The notes beneath the pieces were generated by a model. The model saw only the letters and a program-made list of their open reading frames with translations, was not told the DNA's origin and ran no database searches. The translations under genes were made by a program, and so were the position numbers. A stretch of DNA of 64,000 nucleotides from Ryuthela nishihirai (Eukaryota > Arthropoda > Arachnida > Araneae > Heptathelidae): contig JAWZYU010000007.1 of NCBI GenBank assembly GCA_038380435.1, forward strand, positions 26,887,001 through 26,951,000, given 5' to 3'. Shown in pieces: positions 53,787-64,000 of this stretch. Numbering within the stretch: position 1 is the first letter of the stretch; the number at the start of each line of letters is the position of its first letter.

Positions 53787-54668
53787 AAAATTGGTTCACG
53801 GACAATTGGAGAAAAATCCAACGCAGTTGTCTTCATTTGATTTTAATCCGACGCAGTTGTCTTCATTTGATTTTAATTATCACCAGAAAAGGAACGAGGA
53901 AAACGAATTTGTGGTTTTCGTATTCTTATTTTAAATCTTACCCAATGTGTTGGAGATTCGTAACTCTTCACGTATTCTGGTTTCGTTTTCTAAATATATT
54001 TTTGCAAATATTTTTATATTCTGCTGAATTAAAAATTCTAGCATTTCTGAGAATCACGGAAGGCATTTAATTGGGCGATTGGGCACAGGGTTATACAAAT
54101 TTAAGCAATGAGTTTAAACGTCAAAGTGGAGGGAAGGCGAAATTAAAATATGTCAAGTTTTTGTTAATGCAAATTCGTGAAATGGTTTCAAAAATATCAG
54201 ATTATTTCAGAAATTTATCACCTTACATTACTGGAGTAACATAATACAGAATCCAATACATCTTACTGTTCATTTTAACGACCCACAAAAGTTCGCATTT
54301 AAGTTATTACGTTTTTATTTATTTGATAACGTAAATTTTCAATGAGAGTCCTAAAAGCTACTCCTAGTTTGTACAAAGTCTTATCATGCAATGATAGCAC
54401 AGGAAAAACAGCCATGCCACCGCAGAGGATTCGAACCCAGGCAGCAGTTGCTGCAGTCATAGCGAGGCAAGCGATATCACTGTGTCATCGAGATTGCTTG
54501 TATGGTGTTATGTGGGCCAGCAGCAAAGCACAAATAACGATATTTTCATACTAGATTAGTAGAGCATCAGTAAGCTGAAAATATTCACTAAATAGGATGA
54601 TCAAAACAACTCGGAAAAATATCCTCTAATATTTCGGTGGAAGAGCTTTACAAAATACTCTACAGCTG
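53787..54668. other. Unrecognised, with 33-bp duplication and a tRNA-like remnant
   Basis: GACGCAGTTGTCTTCATTTG occurs in two adjacent copies near 53820-53878. At 54411-54500 the minus strand has a B-box-like GGTTCGAATCC and an A-box-like region, a probable decayed SINE head. Confidence 0.5.
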
Positions 54669-54680
54669 TATGATAACGTG

Positions 54681-55067
54681 GGAGCGGGGGTGGATCAGTC
54701 GGTAGCGCGCCAGGCTCGTAATCTGTAGTTCCCAGGTTCGAGTCCCAGCTGGGTCAGCGTTGAGATTTATCTCCGCAAAATTCCCCGCCCTGCCCACGGT
54801 CAGTAGGGGACACCGATGGGCTTGGAAAGGTCGCCGTCCGTCGGATGGGACGTTAAGCCGTGGCCCCGTGTGCGGGAGAGACATACCCTGTGCACGTTAA
54901 AGAACACGCTGGATGGCCTTGACGGGAGGCTACCATCTGTATCCCAACAACTGTTCCAGTGGGTGCCCTTCCCCAACCTTCTCTGAGTCTTCGGGGTCCA
55001 TGTGACCTGGCCATTTAGCCCATGGTGTGCAAAAAAGTGCCGCTCAGAGGTAAAACAACCCAACCTA
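54681..55067 (+). mobile_element. SINE-B copy, full length, young
   Basis: Perfect 12-bp duplication TATGATAACGTG (54669-54680, 55068-55079). A box TGGATCAGTCGGTAGCGCG, B box GGTTCGAGTCCC, GAGATTTATCTCCGCAAAAT core and AAAACAACCCAACC end. Confidence 0.95.
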
Positions 55068-55079
55068 TATGATAACGTG

Positions 55080-55829
55080 AACTCTTGATTGAAACTAAAT
55101 AATACGCCGCTACTCTGACAGCACCGCTACTTTTACGATCGGTAGGTGGACGAAAAGGAGGGAAAACAATGGTTGCCTAATATATAACAACACGACTTAA
55201 AGGAGGGAAAAAATCTTTATTTTTGTGACTCGCAAAAGTCACTTTTTTCCTACCACATTCTGGATGCAGGACGCAGAAATTTTGCATCTATTGTCGCAGA
55301 TATCGCAAAGGCGAAATTGCCGTACTCCGTGTAATCTTTGATTACATTTCCTCAATTTTAAAAGTTACTCTGAATCTCTGATATACGTTGTTCTAAAATT
55401 ATGGTTAAATTTGGCATCTGGGTTCAGAATATGCAAGTTGAGGGATAAACATTAAAATATAAGTGAAAAGCTTAGTTTTATTTCTAAAACAATTGCCTTT
55501 AATTTTAAGAACTAAAATCAGTTTAAAAACATTATACTAAATAGCACTCCCTTTTTCTAAATACATCTTATAATTTTGCATTTGTTTTTTATTTTTATTT
55601 TTTCAGTAAGGTCGAAATTCGCGAATACAACGGAATCAGCAAATATTTAGGTATATTAATATATATCGCATTAAAACCCCTGAATCATTCACTATTTGCC
55701 GAAAATCTAGGGAGAAATAGAAAATAAAGGGACACTGCACTTTCGTCACCACACACTTGAGTTCACTTTCCCTGTAAGATGTTTTCGGTGTGTTGACGGC
55801 CTGTGCGTTATTTTCCACACATACCTTTG
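55080..55829. other. No recognisable feature
   Basis: AT-rich sequence without frames or repeats of note. Confidence 0.4.
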
Positions 55830-55839
55830 CTTTGAATGG

Positions 55840-56236
55840 TTGGGTTGTTTTACCTCTGAGCGGCACTTTTTTGCACACTTTGGGCTAAATGGCCAGGTGA
55901 CATGGACCCCGAAGGCTCAGAGAAGGTTGGGGGAGGGGTCTCACTGGAACAGCTGTTGGGAGACAGATGGTAGCCTCCCGTCAAGGCCATCCAGTGTGTT
56001 CTTTAACGTGCACAGGGTATGGCTCTCCCGCACACGGAGCCACGGCTTAACGTCCCATCCGACGGACGGCGGCCTTTCTAAGCCCATCGGTGTTCCCTAC
56101 TGACCGTGGGCAGGGCGGGGAATTTTGCGGAGATAAATCTCAACGCTCGATGGTACAGCTGGTACTCGAACCTGGGAACTACAGATTACGAGCCTGGCGC
56201 GCTACCGACTGAGCCACCCCCGCCCCGCCCCGCCCC
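55840..56236 (-). mobile_element. SINE-B copy, full length
   Basis: Target duplication GCTTTGAATGG / GCTTTGAAGGG (55829-55839, 56237-56247). The 5' end carries extra GGGGC units (CGCCCCGCCCCGCCCC), a small expansion at the head. Confidence 0.94.
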
Positions 56237-56247
56237 GCTTTGAAGGG

Positions 56248-56670
56248 TAAAACGTACCGGTAAGAAATACAATCGACATTCACCACTGCCTATTATCCGT
56301 ATTTGGATTGCAAAATTAATGTGATCTATCAATTACAAGATTATTTTGCAAAAAGCAGATTCAATAAATTCTGCGACTCAAGGAGAAAAGTCATCATTAT
56401 GCAAAAAATGCTTAAGCGGAATGACATACAATTTTACTTGATATAAGTATTATCTACATTATATATTAGTCGAGAATCGTCAAAGAAAATAAATTATTTT
56501 ACCGTGCAGAAGATTTTTTATGCTCAGTATATAAATTTAAATCTAGGAATAAAATGAAAAATCGTCTAACTCGAAAACTATCCCTGATAGAAAACATCTA
56601 AGCACAGATCTAACGTCTGCACTAAAAAAAAATTCTAATCACACAATTCTTACTTAGAGAAAATATTTTT
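56248..56670. other. No recognisable feature
   Basis: AT-rich spacer. Confidence 0.4.
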
Positions 56671-56671
56671 T

Positions 56672-56967
56672 TTTTCATCATCATCATCCTCAAGCAGCCA
56701 TGTGCTACGGAGGTCCAACCAGACCGTGCAATTTAGTTCTCCAAGCAAGTCTGTCCTGAGCTACATCTGCTGCATCTGGCCACTGCACACCAATTCTAAC
56801 AAGGTCCTGTTTGACATTGTCAGCCCACCGCATCCTAGGTCTCCCCTTCCTTCTGAGGCCTCTAGGCACACTGTTCATAACCCTATTCGCCAATCTATAT
56901 TTATTCATACGGGCAACATGGCCAAACCAACGGAGTCTCTCTCTCTGCACAATATGCTGCTTAAAGG
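56672..56967 (-). mobile_element. RTE LINE, 3' end only (copy G)
   Basis: About 295 bp of the LINE 3' end: GLVGPP codons, GCTGCTTGAGG and four GAT units (56672-56690). The 81-codon minus frame (56705-56950) is the protein's C-terminus and is intact. 5'-truncated, as is usual for LINEs. Confidence 0.93.
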
Positions 56968-57599
56968 AACAGCTTTTAGAACAGTGTTATCTATGAATAT
57001 GATGTATATCAAATATAGCGGATTTCAGTCGTTTCGTAATTACAGTGAATAATCATTTTATTATAACCAGCTCACCTCATGTTATTGCAATGGAACAGTT
57101 AACTTGGATGATCTATAACTTTTAAAATAAGCGTGTTATGGAAAAAATGTGACTAAATGTAAATTATAAATTTCAATAAATTCTATCGAAATATCAGTTT
57201 TTTAAGAATATTCTTTCAGTATTTAAATAGTTATTGAAGTTTGAACATTTAACATAGAAAAAAGAATTTACCTTTGAAGTTAGTTGAAACTGAAATCAAA
57301 AGTATTATCTCATTTAATTTTTCATAAATTCCTAAGAATTCCATTGCTGCTCCTAAATGTCAAAATCCTCAGCCACGTTTTCTTCTAAAACGTCTATTTT
57401 AGAAGTTATAAATCTTCGAAATTAACTTCTCATTGGCGTAACATAGGGTGAAGTGGTCATAATTCAAAGGCCACTGAGTGTATTTTTAGCTTTTTCAGAT
57501 AATCGCTCTTTATCACTCGTAGTGGCTTGATATTTTATTCTCTTCTACACTTTTCGCGAAATGTTCTGAAAATAAACAGCCGCACTTTAATGTTATTGC
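56968..57599. other. No recognisable feature
   Basis: AT-rich sequence. Nothing coding was seen. Confidence 0.4.
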
Positions 57600-57880
57600 C
57601 ATTTGCCACTAGGAACCTCAAACTCAATTTAGAGAATAGTCCAATTCCAGCATCATTCGCAGTCAATTGAACGGCGCCTTTTCGTAAATCTCTCTAAATT
57701 CTTCTTTTATTACGTCATGTCTTCCGAGTGGCAGCAACTGTCCCATCTGCACGAAATCCCAGCTAAACCATTGATTTCCTCTCAAATCCCAGAGAGGCAA
57801 CACCAAAAGACTTAACAAACGTCTTTATTGCAGTCAAGTTCTGAAAAGTTTCCTCTAAATAGTATTATCATTGATGTTAG
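57600..57880 (+). repeat. Dispersed repeat of unknown type, copy 1
   Basis: AAATCCCAGAGAGGCA, GACTTAACAAA, CAAGTTCTGAAAAGTTTC and upstream blocks are shared in the same order and orientation with 60380-60650. No terminal repeats or coding motifs were identified. Confidence 0.65.
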
Positions 57881-58203
57881 ATACTTGGGTTGCATGATGG
57901 CGTTATTTGCAGGGCCAGGTTCGAGACTACTTCTACAACAATTGATTCTTTTTATAGGAAAACGTTTTCGAACTATCTTCACGCTTTTCGAGAATTGAAA
58001 CTAAGACGTTAAGCAAAGAATTACGAACAGTAGAAACTTTTACGACAATAAATGAAGTTTCGACAAATACTAGTTTTTACGGAAACATGCATATCCATCC
58101 ATAGTAAGTACACAGATTAGCTGTAGAAATAAACTTCAAGAATTATTCATCTGAAAAACATTATAGTTAATGCGGCAGGTGTCGAAACCGCAACTCTCTG
58201 GAT

Positions 58204-58403
58204 CAAGGGTTCTCAACGCGGGGTACGCGGAAAACTTTTTTGGGTACGCCGTGAGAGCTCAAAAGTCACTAGATCTAGCAACAAAGTCGCTAAGTTGGTG
58301 TTATTATACTATAATTACAGTTTTATCTATCTATATAAAGGGTACGCCAGTTGCATACACATTTCCAGGGGGTACGTGGGGCATAAAAGGTTGAGAACCA
58401 CTG
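58204..58403. mobile_element. hAT-type MITE, 200 bp
   Basis: CAAGGGTTCTCAAC at the left and GTTGAGAACCACTG at the right are inverted, with two mismatches. The flanks CTCTGGAT (58196-58203) and CTTTAGGT (58404-58411) each differ slightly from the uninterrupted homologous site CTCTAGAT of the neighbouring copy, which supports an 8-bp duplication that has since diverged. Confidence 0.78.
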
Positions 58404-58937
58404 CTTTAGGTAATAAGATAATCCAGAGCACTCTACGTGTTAAACTACGCATCAGACGCTAATAATCTTCCAGAATAACTTATAAATCTTTCAGTGAGAT
58501 GTGACGGACCTTGCGCCATCTATACTTCAGGAGAGGCAACTTTTCCAATAATTGCTAATGATTAGATATTGCTAATTGCATTAACTAATGATTGTTGATA
58601 AGAGTTATTCTCATTTAATAAGATGAATTTATGGAATTATGAAAGATTATTAGCTTCTGATGCGGGGTTTAACAGGTAGAGCGCTCTGGCACGTATCTAG
58701 AGAGTTGCCGGGTTCGATTCCCGACAATAAGTTTTTCAGATGAATAATTGTTAAAGTCTATTTCTACAAGTAATTTGTGTATTTACTATGGATGGTTTTT
58801 TAATAATGAACGCTTGAGCGTGAGGTGATTGACCTCCTCATTAACATCTAAATTATTAGCAACAATTGGAAAAAGTTGCCTCTCCTGAAGTATAGATGGC
58901 GCAAGGTCCGCCACAACTCAATGAAAGATTTATAGGT

Positions 58938-59140
58938 CTTAACATGGCCGAGTGGTTAGTGCGCTTGGCTACTGATCTAAGGGACCTGAGTTTGAGCCCC
59001 GGGTAATGGATGGATGTATGTGTCGTTTTTCTGCTGAGGTCCTGCCATCCTCACAGACCTTCTACTGTGGCATATAAACTGATAGGCTCCTGTCAGACCT
59101 CTATGGCAAGCAGCTGCTTGAGTGGGTATTTATATATTTT
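58938..59140 (+). mobile_element. SINE-A copy
   Basis: ACATGGCCGAGTGGTTAGTG head (first few bases lost), B-box-like AGTTTGAGCCCC, CAGCTGCTTGAGTGGGTATT end. Inserted into the right arm of the inverted array. Confidence 0.9.
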
Positions 59141-59275
59141 ATATTATTCTGGAAGAGTTTAGCGTCTGACATGTGATCTAATGGTTAGAACGCTCTGTCA
59201 TGTATCTAGAGAGTTGCGGGTTCGATTACCGCCGCGTCAGCGATAATTTTTTTCAGGTGAATAACATGCATATCT

Positions 59276-59929
59276 ATTATTAGAAATCAATCGACGACTA
59301 TTGCTTATTTGCCCATCACTCCGACCTCTATTTGATCTTGAACGCAACATCTTAACGTTTCTGAGATCTACAGGTCGAAATAGGCCTATGCATCAATTTT
59401 CAGCCCTCTAGCACTAGTATATCATCCCCCTCCCCCAGTTAAACTCAAACATCATGCCAAAAACAGCCATTGGTGTTTTCTGGGAGCATCACTGAGCAAC
59501 CTTATATATGTTAGTCAAGTTCGATGTAAAAAGTGATTTCTTTCGTTTTAACTGTTGAAACTAACTTTTCTGATCAATTTCTACAACAGGCATGCTAACA
59601 GTTTCATCTTCCATAACTATTAGAACACCGAAAGAATATGGTTGAAAAATCGAGATTTAGATTTAATTGAGATCTTCTAATTTATCTTTAGTCAAATTTT
59701 TTATAAATTCTTATTTATAAAAATTACTAAGCCCTAAATTTACTTTCCTATTGAAGACATAAAGTACGAAGCGTAGAATTACGAAAAAATGAAAAAAAAT
59801 TGGGAAATTAATTTTTCAGCATAATGTTTTAAAGAATTTAGGCTTCATTTAGTGGCAGCAAAAGTGCAGAGCGCGCTTTCTACCAAGTTTTTACGATTTT
59901 TGAAAACCACGCTACGCCACGTCTGATAG
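59276..59929. other. No recognisable feature
   Basis: AT-rich sequence without repeats or frames of note. Confidence 0.4.
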
Positions 59930-60274
59930 GTGAACCTCTGAGTGGAACTTTTTGGCACACAATGGGCTAATTGTGCCAGGTCACAAGTAACCTCAAAGAG
60001 TCAGAGAAGGGGGACCTACTGGAACAGTTGTTGAGAGACATGGTAGCATGACGTCAAGGCCATCCAACGTGTTCTTTGACGTGCACAAGTTCTGGCTCTC
60101 CCGCACACGGAGCCACGGGTTAACGTCCCATCCGACGGACGTCAGCCTTTACAAGCCCATCGGTGCTCCCTACTGACCGTCGGCAGGAGGGGGGGCAGTT
60201 TTGCGGAGATAAATCTTAATTCTGATCCATCTGGGACTCGAGCCTGGCGCGCTACCGACTGAGCCATCTCCGCT
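59930..60274 (-). mobile_element. SINE-B copy, with small internal deletion
   Basis: Minus-strand GCGGAGATGGCTCAGTCGGT head to AAGTTCCACTCAGAGGTTC end. Part of the T-arm region (ACCTGGGAACTACAGATTAC) is deleted. Confidence 0.88.
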
Positions 60275-60379
60275 GTTATGCCACGGCAATTATTCAGTAG
60301 CACACATTTCTTGAAATCAGTAGGAAACAAAAAGAACTGCTTTCATTTCATCCATATTCACAATTATTCACATTTCATA

Positions 60380-60650
60380 AAATTTTCCCTTCATGGGGCT
60401 TTTGAGAAAATCCATCCATCGTCGGACTGCAGAGAGCAAAAACAACACATTCATTTGCGCATTTTGCAAATCTGTCTCATTTTTCATTACGCCACGGTTT
60501 TCGCTTTTCATCCACTGTCCCATTTTCAAGAAATCCTTCTTCGGCCGTGGATTCTCCATAAATCCCAGAGAGGCAGACCAAAGGACTTAACAAAATGCTT
60601 TCATTACAATGAAGTCTTCAGAAAAGTTTCTTCTAAACAGAGTTTCTTAG
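60380..60650 (+). repeat. Dispersed repeat of unknown type, copy 2
   Basis: Shares AAATCCCAGAGAGGCA, GGACTTAACAAA, TCAGAAAAGTTTCTTCTAAA and an upstream CACTGTCCCAT block with 57600-57880. The three overlapping frames here are not supported as genes. Confidence 0.65.
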
Positions 60651-61109
60651 ATAAACTGTAAGAAGTACAATAATACGTGGTGGCGCTGCTGGTGCGTTGA
60701 CGACGTCTGCCAGATTTTACAGCTTTCTCCTCGTCTGCTATAAATTGTCACAAATGTCATAGTGGGGATCTAAATTTTAGAAAAATGGCTCCTTTATTTT
60801 ACAGATGTTCCCAAATTATCATAAGTAACCACCGTATGAAAAGTGCAATTTCAGTTTGTAGATCTACCATTATACATGGAAATCAAAAATAAAAAAATTC
60901 TTAACTGATAAATTTGTTTCAAACAGGTCAATTTAATTATTAAAGGCGAAAAATAAATATTTTATTTTTATAATTATTTTGTTGATAATTATTATATTAT
61001 ATGGAATAAGCATATAATTTCAAATAAAACTTTATTACCCAAGAAATAATAATTCGAAACTATTTTAAAAGATTTTGACAAACACTTCAAGCACAGAGTA
61101 ATTGAGAGT
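60651..61109. other. No recognisable feature
   Basis: AT-rich spacer. Confidence 0.4.
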
Positions 61110-61119
61110 GGGTAGGCTA

Positions 61120-61488
61120 ACTGTTTGGTTGGTTGGATGTTTTACCTCTGAGCGGCACTTTTTTGCACACCATGGGTTATATGACTAGGTCACAAGAACC
61201 CCGAAGGCTCAGAGAAGGTTGGGGGAGGGGACCCACTGGAACAGCTGTTGGGAGACAGATGGTAGCCTCCCGTCAAGGCCATCCAGCGTGTTCTTTAACG
61301 TGCGCAGGATATGGCTCTACCGTACACGGTGCCACGGCTTAACGTCCCATACGACGGACGGCGGCCTTTTCAAGCCCATCGGTGTCCCCTACTGACCGTG
61401 GGCAGGGGGGGGAATTTTGCGGAGATAAATCTCAACGCTGACCAGCTGGGACTCGAACCTGGGAACTACAGATTACGAGCCTGGCGCG
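61120..61488 (-). mobile_element. SINE-B copy, 5'-truncated in the tRNA head
   Basis: A 10-bp duplication GGGTAGGCTA (61110-61119, 61489-61498) brackets a copy that lacks the first ~25 bases including most of the A box. Because the duplication is intact, the truncation happened at insertion. Confidence 0.93.
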
Positions 61489-61498
61489 GGGTAGGCTA

Positions 61499-62248
61499 CC
61501 AACTTTTTGGAAATTAAATGCGCAACAAACGTATATCGTGAAACTTTCACATGCCGTGATCCTGTCTACAGTCACAGACTACTACGATCATAGATGCAGT
61601 TCAAAAAAAGAATATGAAATAAAATAATTATTATGCTGCGAATATAAAATGTTATAGAATGATCTATATGAATTATTAACTTTTAAAAAACAAATAATAG
61701 GTCGCTGAGTTTTAAAATTGCAATATTAAATATATATAATGTACTATACAGTAATGTGATATTCACTATGTTGCCAAATTTATACGCTAAATTAGAAAAA
61801 AAGGTTTTCAATTATATGTGCTTTTTTTATGGCAGTTAGATCGTTATCCAGGCAAAGAATGTGTAAGGAAAAGTAAAACTTCAGTCAGACCGGTTAGGCA
61901 TAAGTGGCGCCGCCTGTCGAATTTTTGGCAAACTCAAACATCACAAATTGAAGTTTTCCAAAAAAAAAGCAAATATTATTAAGCTCTCTCAGAGGTTCTA
62001 TATTAATATTAAAGTATTTAGCAAGAATGCAATATTATTATTATGTAAAGAGATAATCTCTGTTGAAATATAAAAAGCAAACAATAGTTATATTAAAAGA
62101 TACGCTTTAGCGTGAGTGACTCACTTATTTATCATCTATAATATTGAAAATATTAGATAAGTTGTTTTTGCTGATCATAGATGGAGCCCTGAGCGACAAG
62201 ATCAGTGAGATTTGAAAGTCACAACTAAGTGGGGAAAGAGCAGATCGG
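61499..62248. other. No recognisable feature
   Basis: AT-rich sequence without frames or repeats of note. Confidence 0.4.
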
Positions 62249-62325
62249 GTGCTAGCTTAGTGGTTAGAGCACTTGGCCTCTAACTGTCAGACTATGAATT
62301 CGAATCCCACTCATCGGCGAATTAT
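62249..62325 (+). repeat. tRNA-like segment, probable SINE head
   Basis: TAGCTTAGTGGTTAGAGCAC (A-box-like) and GAATTCGAATCCC (B-box-like) are about 45 bases apart. Stems pair poorly, so a functional tRNA is unlikely. Confidence 0.5.
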
Positions 62326-62984
62326 TTTTTCCCCAAAATTATTTGTTATGGTATTGTAATGATTCCATAAGTTAATTTTTGCTTCTTTTTTTTCTTTTTA
62401 TAAAATATTGCTTTTATAAAATATTTTTATATTAATTACTAAATTAAACTATACCTAAATTATGTATATGTCTTAAGGATAGTTTATATTGGAATGGTAA
62501 ATCCATGCCAATAACCCACTGAGCTACTGACTAAATGTAAACGTCGAACCAATCTATGCATTCATAAAAAATTAAGTTTGGAAAGTCCCATCTTACTGGT
62601 GCTAAGTAATCTATGCCAGTATAAACTAGCCTTTAATGTTCTACATTACTTTCCTTTGGAAATGAAATTTTGTATTTCTAACTACAGCCGCTTTATGAAA
62701 AATCTTAATCAGCAAATAAAGATCAAAAACAACTTATTCGCCCCCCCCCCCGCCCTATTACGACAGGATGGCTCCACTGCAACGTAAGAATATCTACGTT
62801 TAGAGGGCGCTGCAATCACACTTTACACTGAGTCTATGGAAGTTTGACATCTTGTCTCATAGACACTCCTTGGCCCATACATTGGTACACTGTCAATGAT
62901 AATTAATACTGTGGCAATTACCGTTAGAGATATAGGGCCAGGAACGTAGCTATGGGGAGATGTGGGAGAGGCTCCTCCTTCCTC
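62326..62984. other. No recognisable feature
   Basis: AT-rich, with a C11 run near 62742. Nothing coding was seen. Confidence 0.4.
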
Positions 62985-64000
62985 CCAAAGTAACTCGGAG
63001 TTGGCAAAGTTCTAAGCGACTTCGTAAAATCTAGGTGAGTTGTGAAAATTTGTAATCTTTTTTTTTTGTAAAATTAAGGGGAGTTGTCAAAATCGAGGCA
63101 ACTTGGCAAATCTAGAGCAGTTTGGAAAAGGGAGAGAAGGCAAAATCTAGAGCAGTTAGCACATTTCTAAGCCACTTAGTAAATACAGGTGAGTTGGCAA
63201 AATCTTGAGGAGTTGGCAAAATTTGGAGTGACTTGGTAAAATCTTGGGGAGTTGACAAAATTCGGAGTGACTAGGCAAAATTGTGGGGAGTTGGTAAAAT
63301 TAAGGTGAGATGTAAAAATTCGGAATTTTTTATGTAAAATTATGAATGAAAAATAAATACCCCCTCAAGCAGCTGCTTGCCACAGAGGTCTGACAGGAGC
63401 CTGTCAGTTTATATGCCAAAGTAGAAGATCTGAGAGGATGGCAGGACCTCAGCAGAAAAACAACACATACAATCATGCCTTATCCGGGGCTCGAACCCAG
63501 GTCCCTTAGATCAGTAGCTAAGTGCGCTAACCACTCGGCCATGGGACGGCTAAAATATGAAGAGTTGGCAAAATCATGGAGAGTTGGCAAAATTAAGAGT
63601 GACTTGGGAAAATTGTGGGGAGTTGGCAAAATTCAGGTGAGATGTGAAAAATTACAATCGTTTTCTGTAAAATTATGGCGTGTTGACAAAATCGAGTTAA
63701 CTTCGCAATACCTAGGAGAGTTAGAAAATCTTGGGGGAGTTGGCAAAATTCAGAGTGATTTGCAAAAATCTGATGAGATGTAAAAATTGTGGCGAGTTGG
63801 CAAAATCTAGGGCAGTTGGCAAAATTCGAGTCCACTTGGTAAAATACGGGCGAGTTGTGAAAATTGGGATTGTTTTTGTGGAATTAAGGAGAGTTGACAT
63901 AATCGAAAAAAAGGCAAAATTTTGGGGAATTTGAAAAATTTGAAGTGACTTGGCAAATTAAGAAGAGATGTAAAAATTGGGATTGTTTTGCGAAAATAAG
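62985..64000. repeat. GAGTTGGCAAAATC satellite, about 23-bp period
   Basis: Units such as GAGTTGGCAAAATCTAGGG, GACTTGGTAAAATC and GAGATGTAAAAATT recur across the whole segment and run off the window end. A larger period is hinted by GATTGTTTTTGTAAAATTA-type spacers near 63055, 63325, 63655, 63870 and 63978. Frames at 63475-63934 are repeats read as protein. Confidence 0.92.
63350..63551 (-). mobile_element. SINE-A copy inside the satellite
   Basis: Full-length minus-strand copy, AGCCGTCCCATGGCCGAGTG to GCTGCTTGAGGGGGTATTTA. AATTATGAA / AAATATGAA at the edges suggests a target duplication. Confidence 0.92.

Larger units (their letters stand above)
58081..59275. repeat. tRNA-like SINE array in inverted arrangement
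   Basis: Three copies of a tRNA-like segment (box A like GGTTTAACAGGTAGAGCGC, box B like GGGTTCGATTCCCG) lie at about 58121-58445 (minus), 58655-58790 (plus) and 59160-59275 (plus). The surrounding sequence is also inverted: GAGGCAACTTTTTCCAAT and the GCGCCATCTATACTTCAGGA phrase at 58510-58560 recur inverted at 58865-58915. A hAT MITE has split the first copy and a SINE-A the right arm. Confidence 0.75.

Noticed and set aside
53389..56103. Recurring 70-116 codon frames beginning CFTSERHFFAHHGLNGQ
   Set aside because: These are SINE-B sequence read through in one frame. They occur wherever the SINE does, in either strand, and are interrupted by SINE indels.
13187..63551. tRNA genes at the heads of SINE-A and SINE-B
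   Set aside because: A and B boxes are good, but acceptor and anticodon arms do not fold into proper tRNAs. Each is followed by a shared SINE body.
63475..63934. Frames of 67-102 codons rich in ELAK/VGKI repeats
   Set aside because: Translation of the 23-bp satellite and the SINE-A inside it.

Overview
The window reads as repeat-dominated, non-coding nuclear DNA from a metazoan, most likely an arthropod and possibly a chelicerate. The organism call is inference from AT-rich composition, dense tRNA-derived SINEs, RTE-type LINEs with short GAT tails, Tc1/mariner and hAT elements, and one Mutator-like element. I see no bacterial operon, no CRISPR array, no rRNA and no host gene with recognisable exons. 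Almost every long reading frame belongs to a mobile element.

Layout. 0.6-3.4 kb: an old, decayed RTE-type LINE. 4.95-6.2 kb: a Mutator-like transposon with TTACAC-rich inverted ends and a transposase remnant. 7.1-7.6 kb: a palindromic Tc1/mariner MITE split by a SINE. 7.8-10.6 kb: a 5'-truncated RTE LINE with a 927-codon open frame. 12-17 kb: mostly unrecognised AT-rich sequence. 17.5-21.1 kb: a near full-length RTE LINE on the minus strand. 21.5-28.5 kb: SINEs, a Tc1 element with a nested SINE, a hAT MITE, palindromic MITEs, a Jockey-like LINE tail and a 118-bp tandem repeat. 29.5-32.1 kb: a cluster of nested SINEs. 32.8-36.5 kb: an LTR retrotransposon with no pol. 37.6-38.3 kb: a hAT element carrying an internal satellite. 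39.0-42.1 kb: another nearly intact RTE LINE. 43.8-44.5 kb: a 31-bp minisatellite. 45-62 kb: SINEs, hAT-like MITEs and a tRNA-like inverted array. 63-64 kb: a GAGTTGGCAAAAT satellite interrupted by a SINE.

Two observations stand out. First, the LTR element at 32789-36486 has intact LTRs, a primer-site-like TGG motif and a polypurine tract. Its interior, however, is one reading frame (broken by a single TAG) joining a gag-like coiled coil, an unidentified segment, most of a thymidine phosphorylase and a decayed C2H2 zinc-finger piece. This resembles the gag-host fusions of transducing retroviruses, but in an LTR retrotransposon. Second, the last ~47 bp of the RTE LINE (10571-10617) resemble the last ~48 bp of the commonest SINE (called SINE-A here). 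This is the signature expected if the LINE machinery moves that SINE.

SINE-A is a ~200-bp family with a Ser/Leu-tRNA-like head; SINE-B is a ~385-bp family with a different tRNA-like head and 10-14 bp target duplications. Both are local labels, not database names. All alignments were made by eye.
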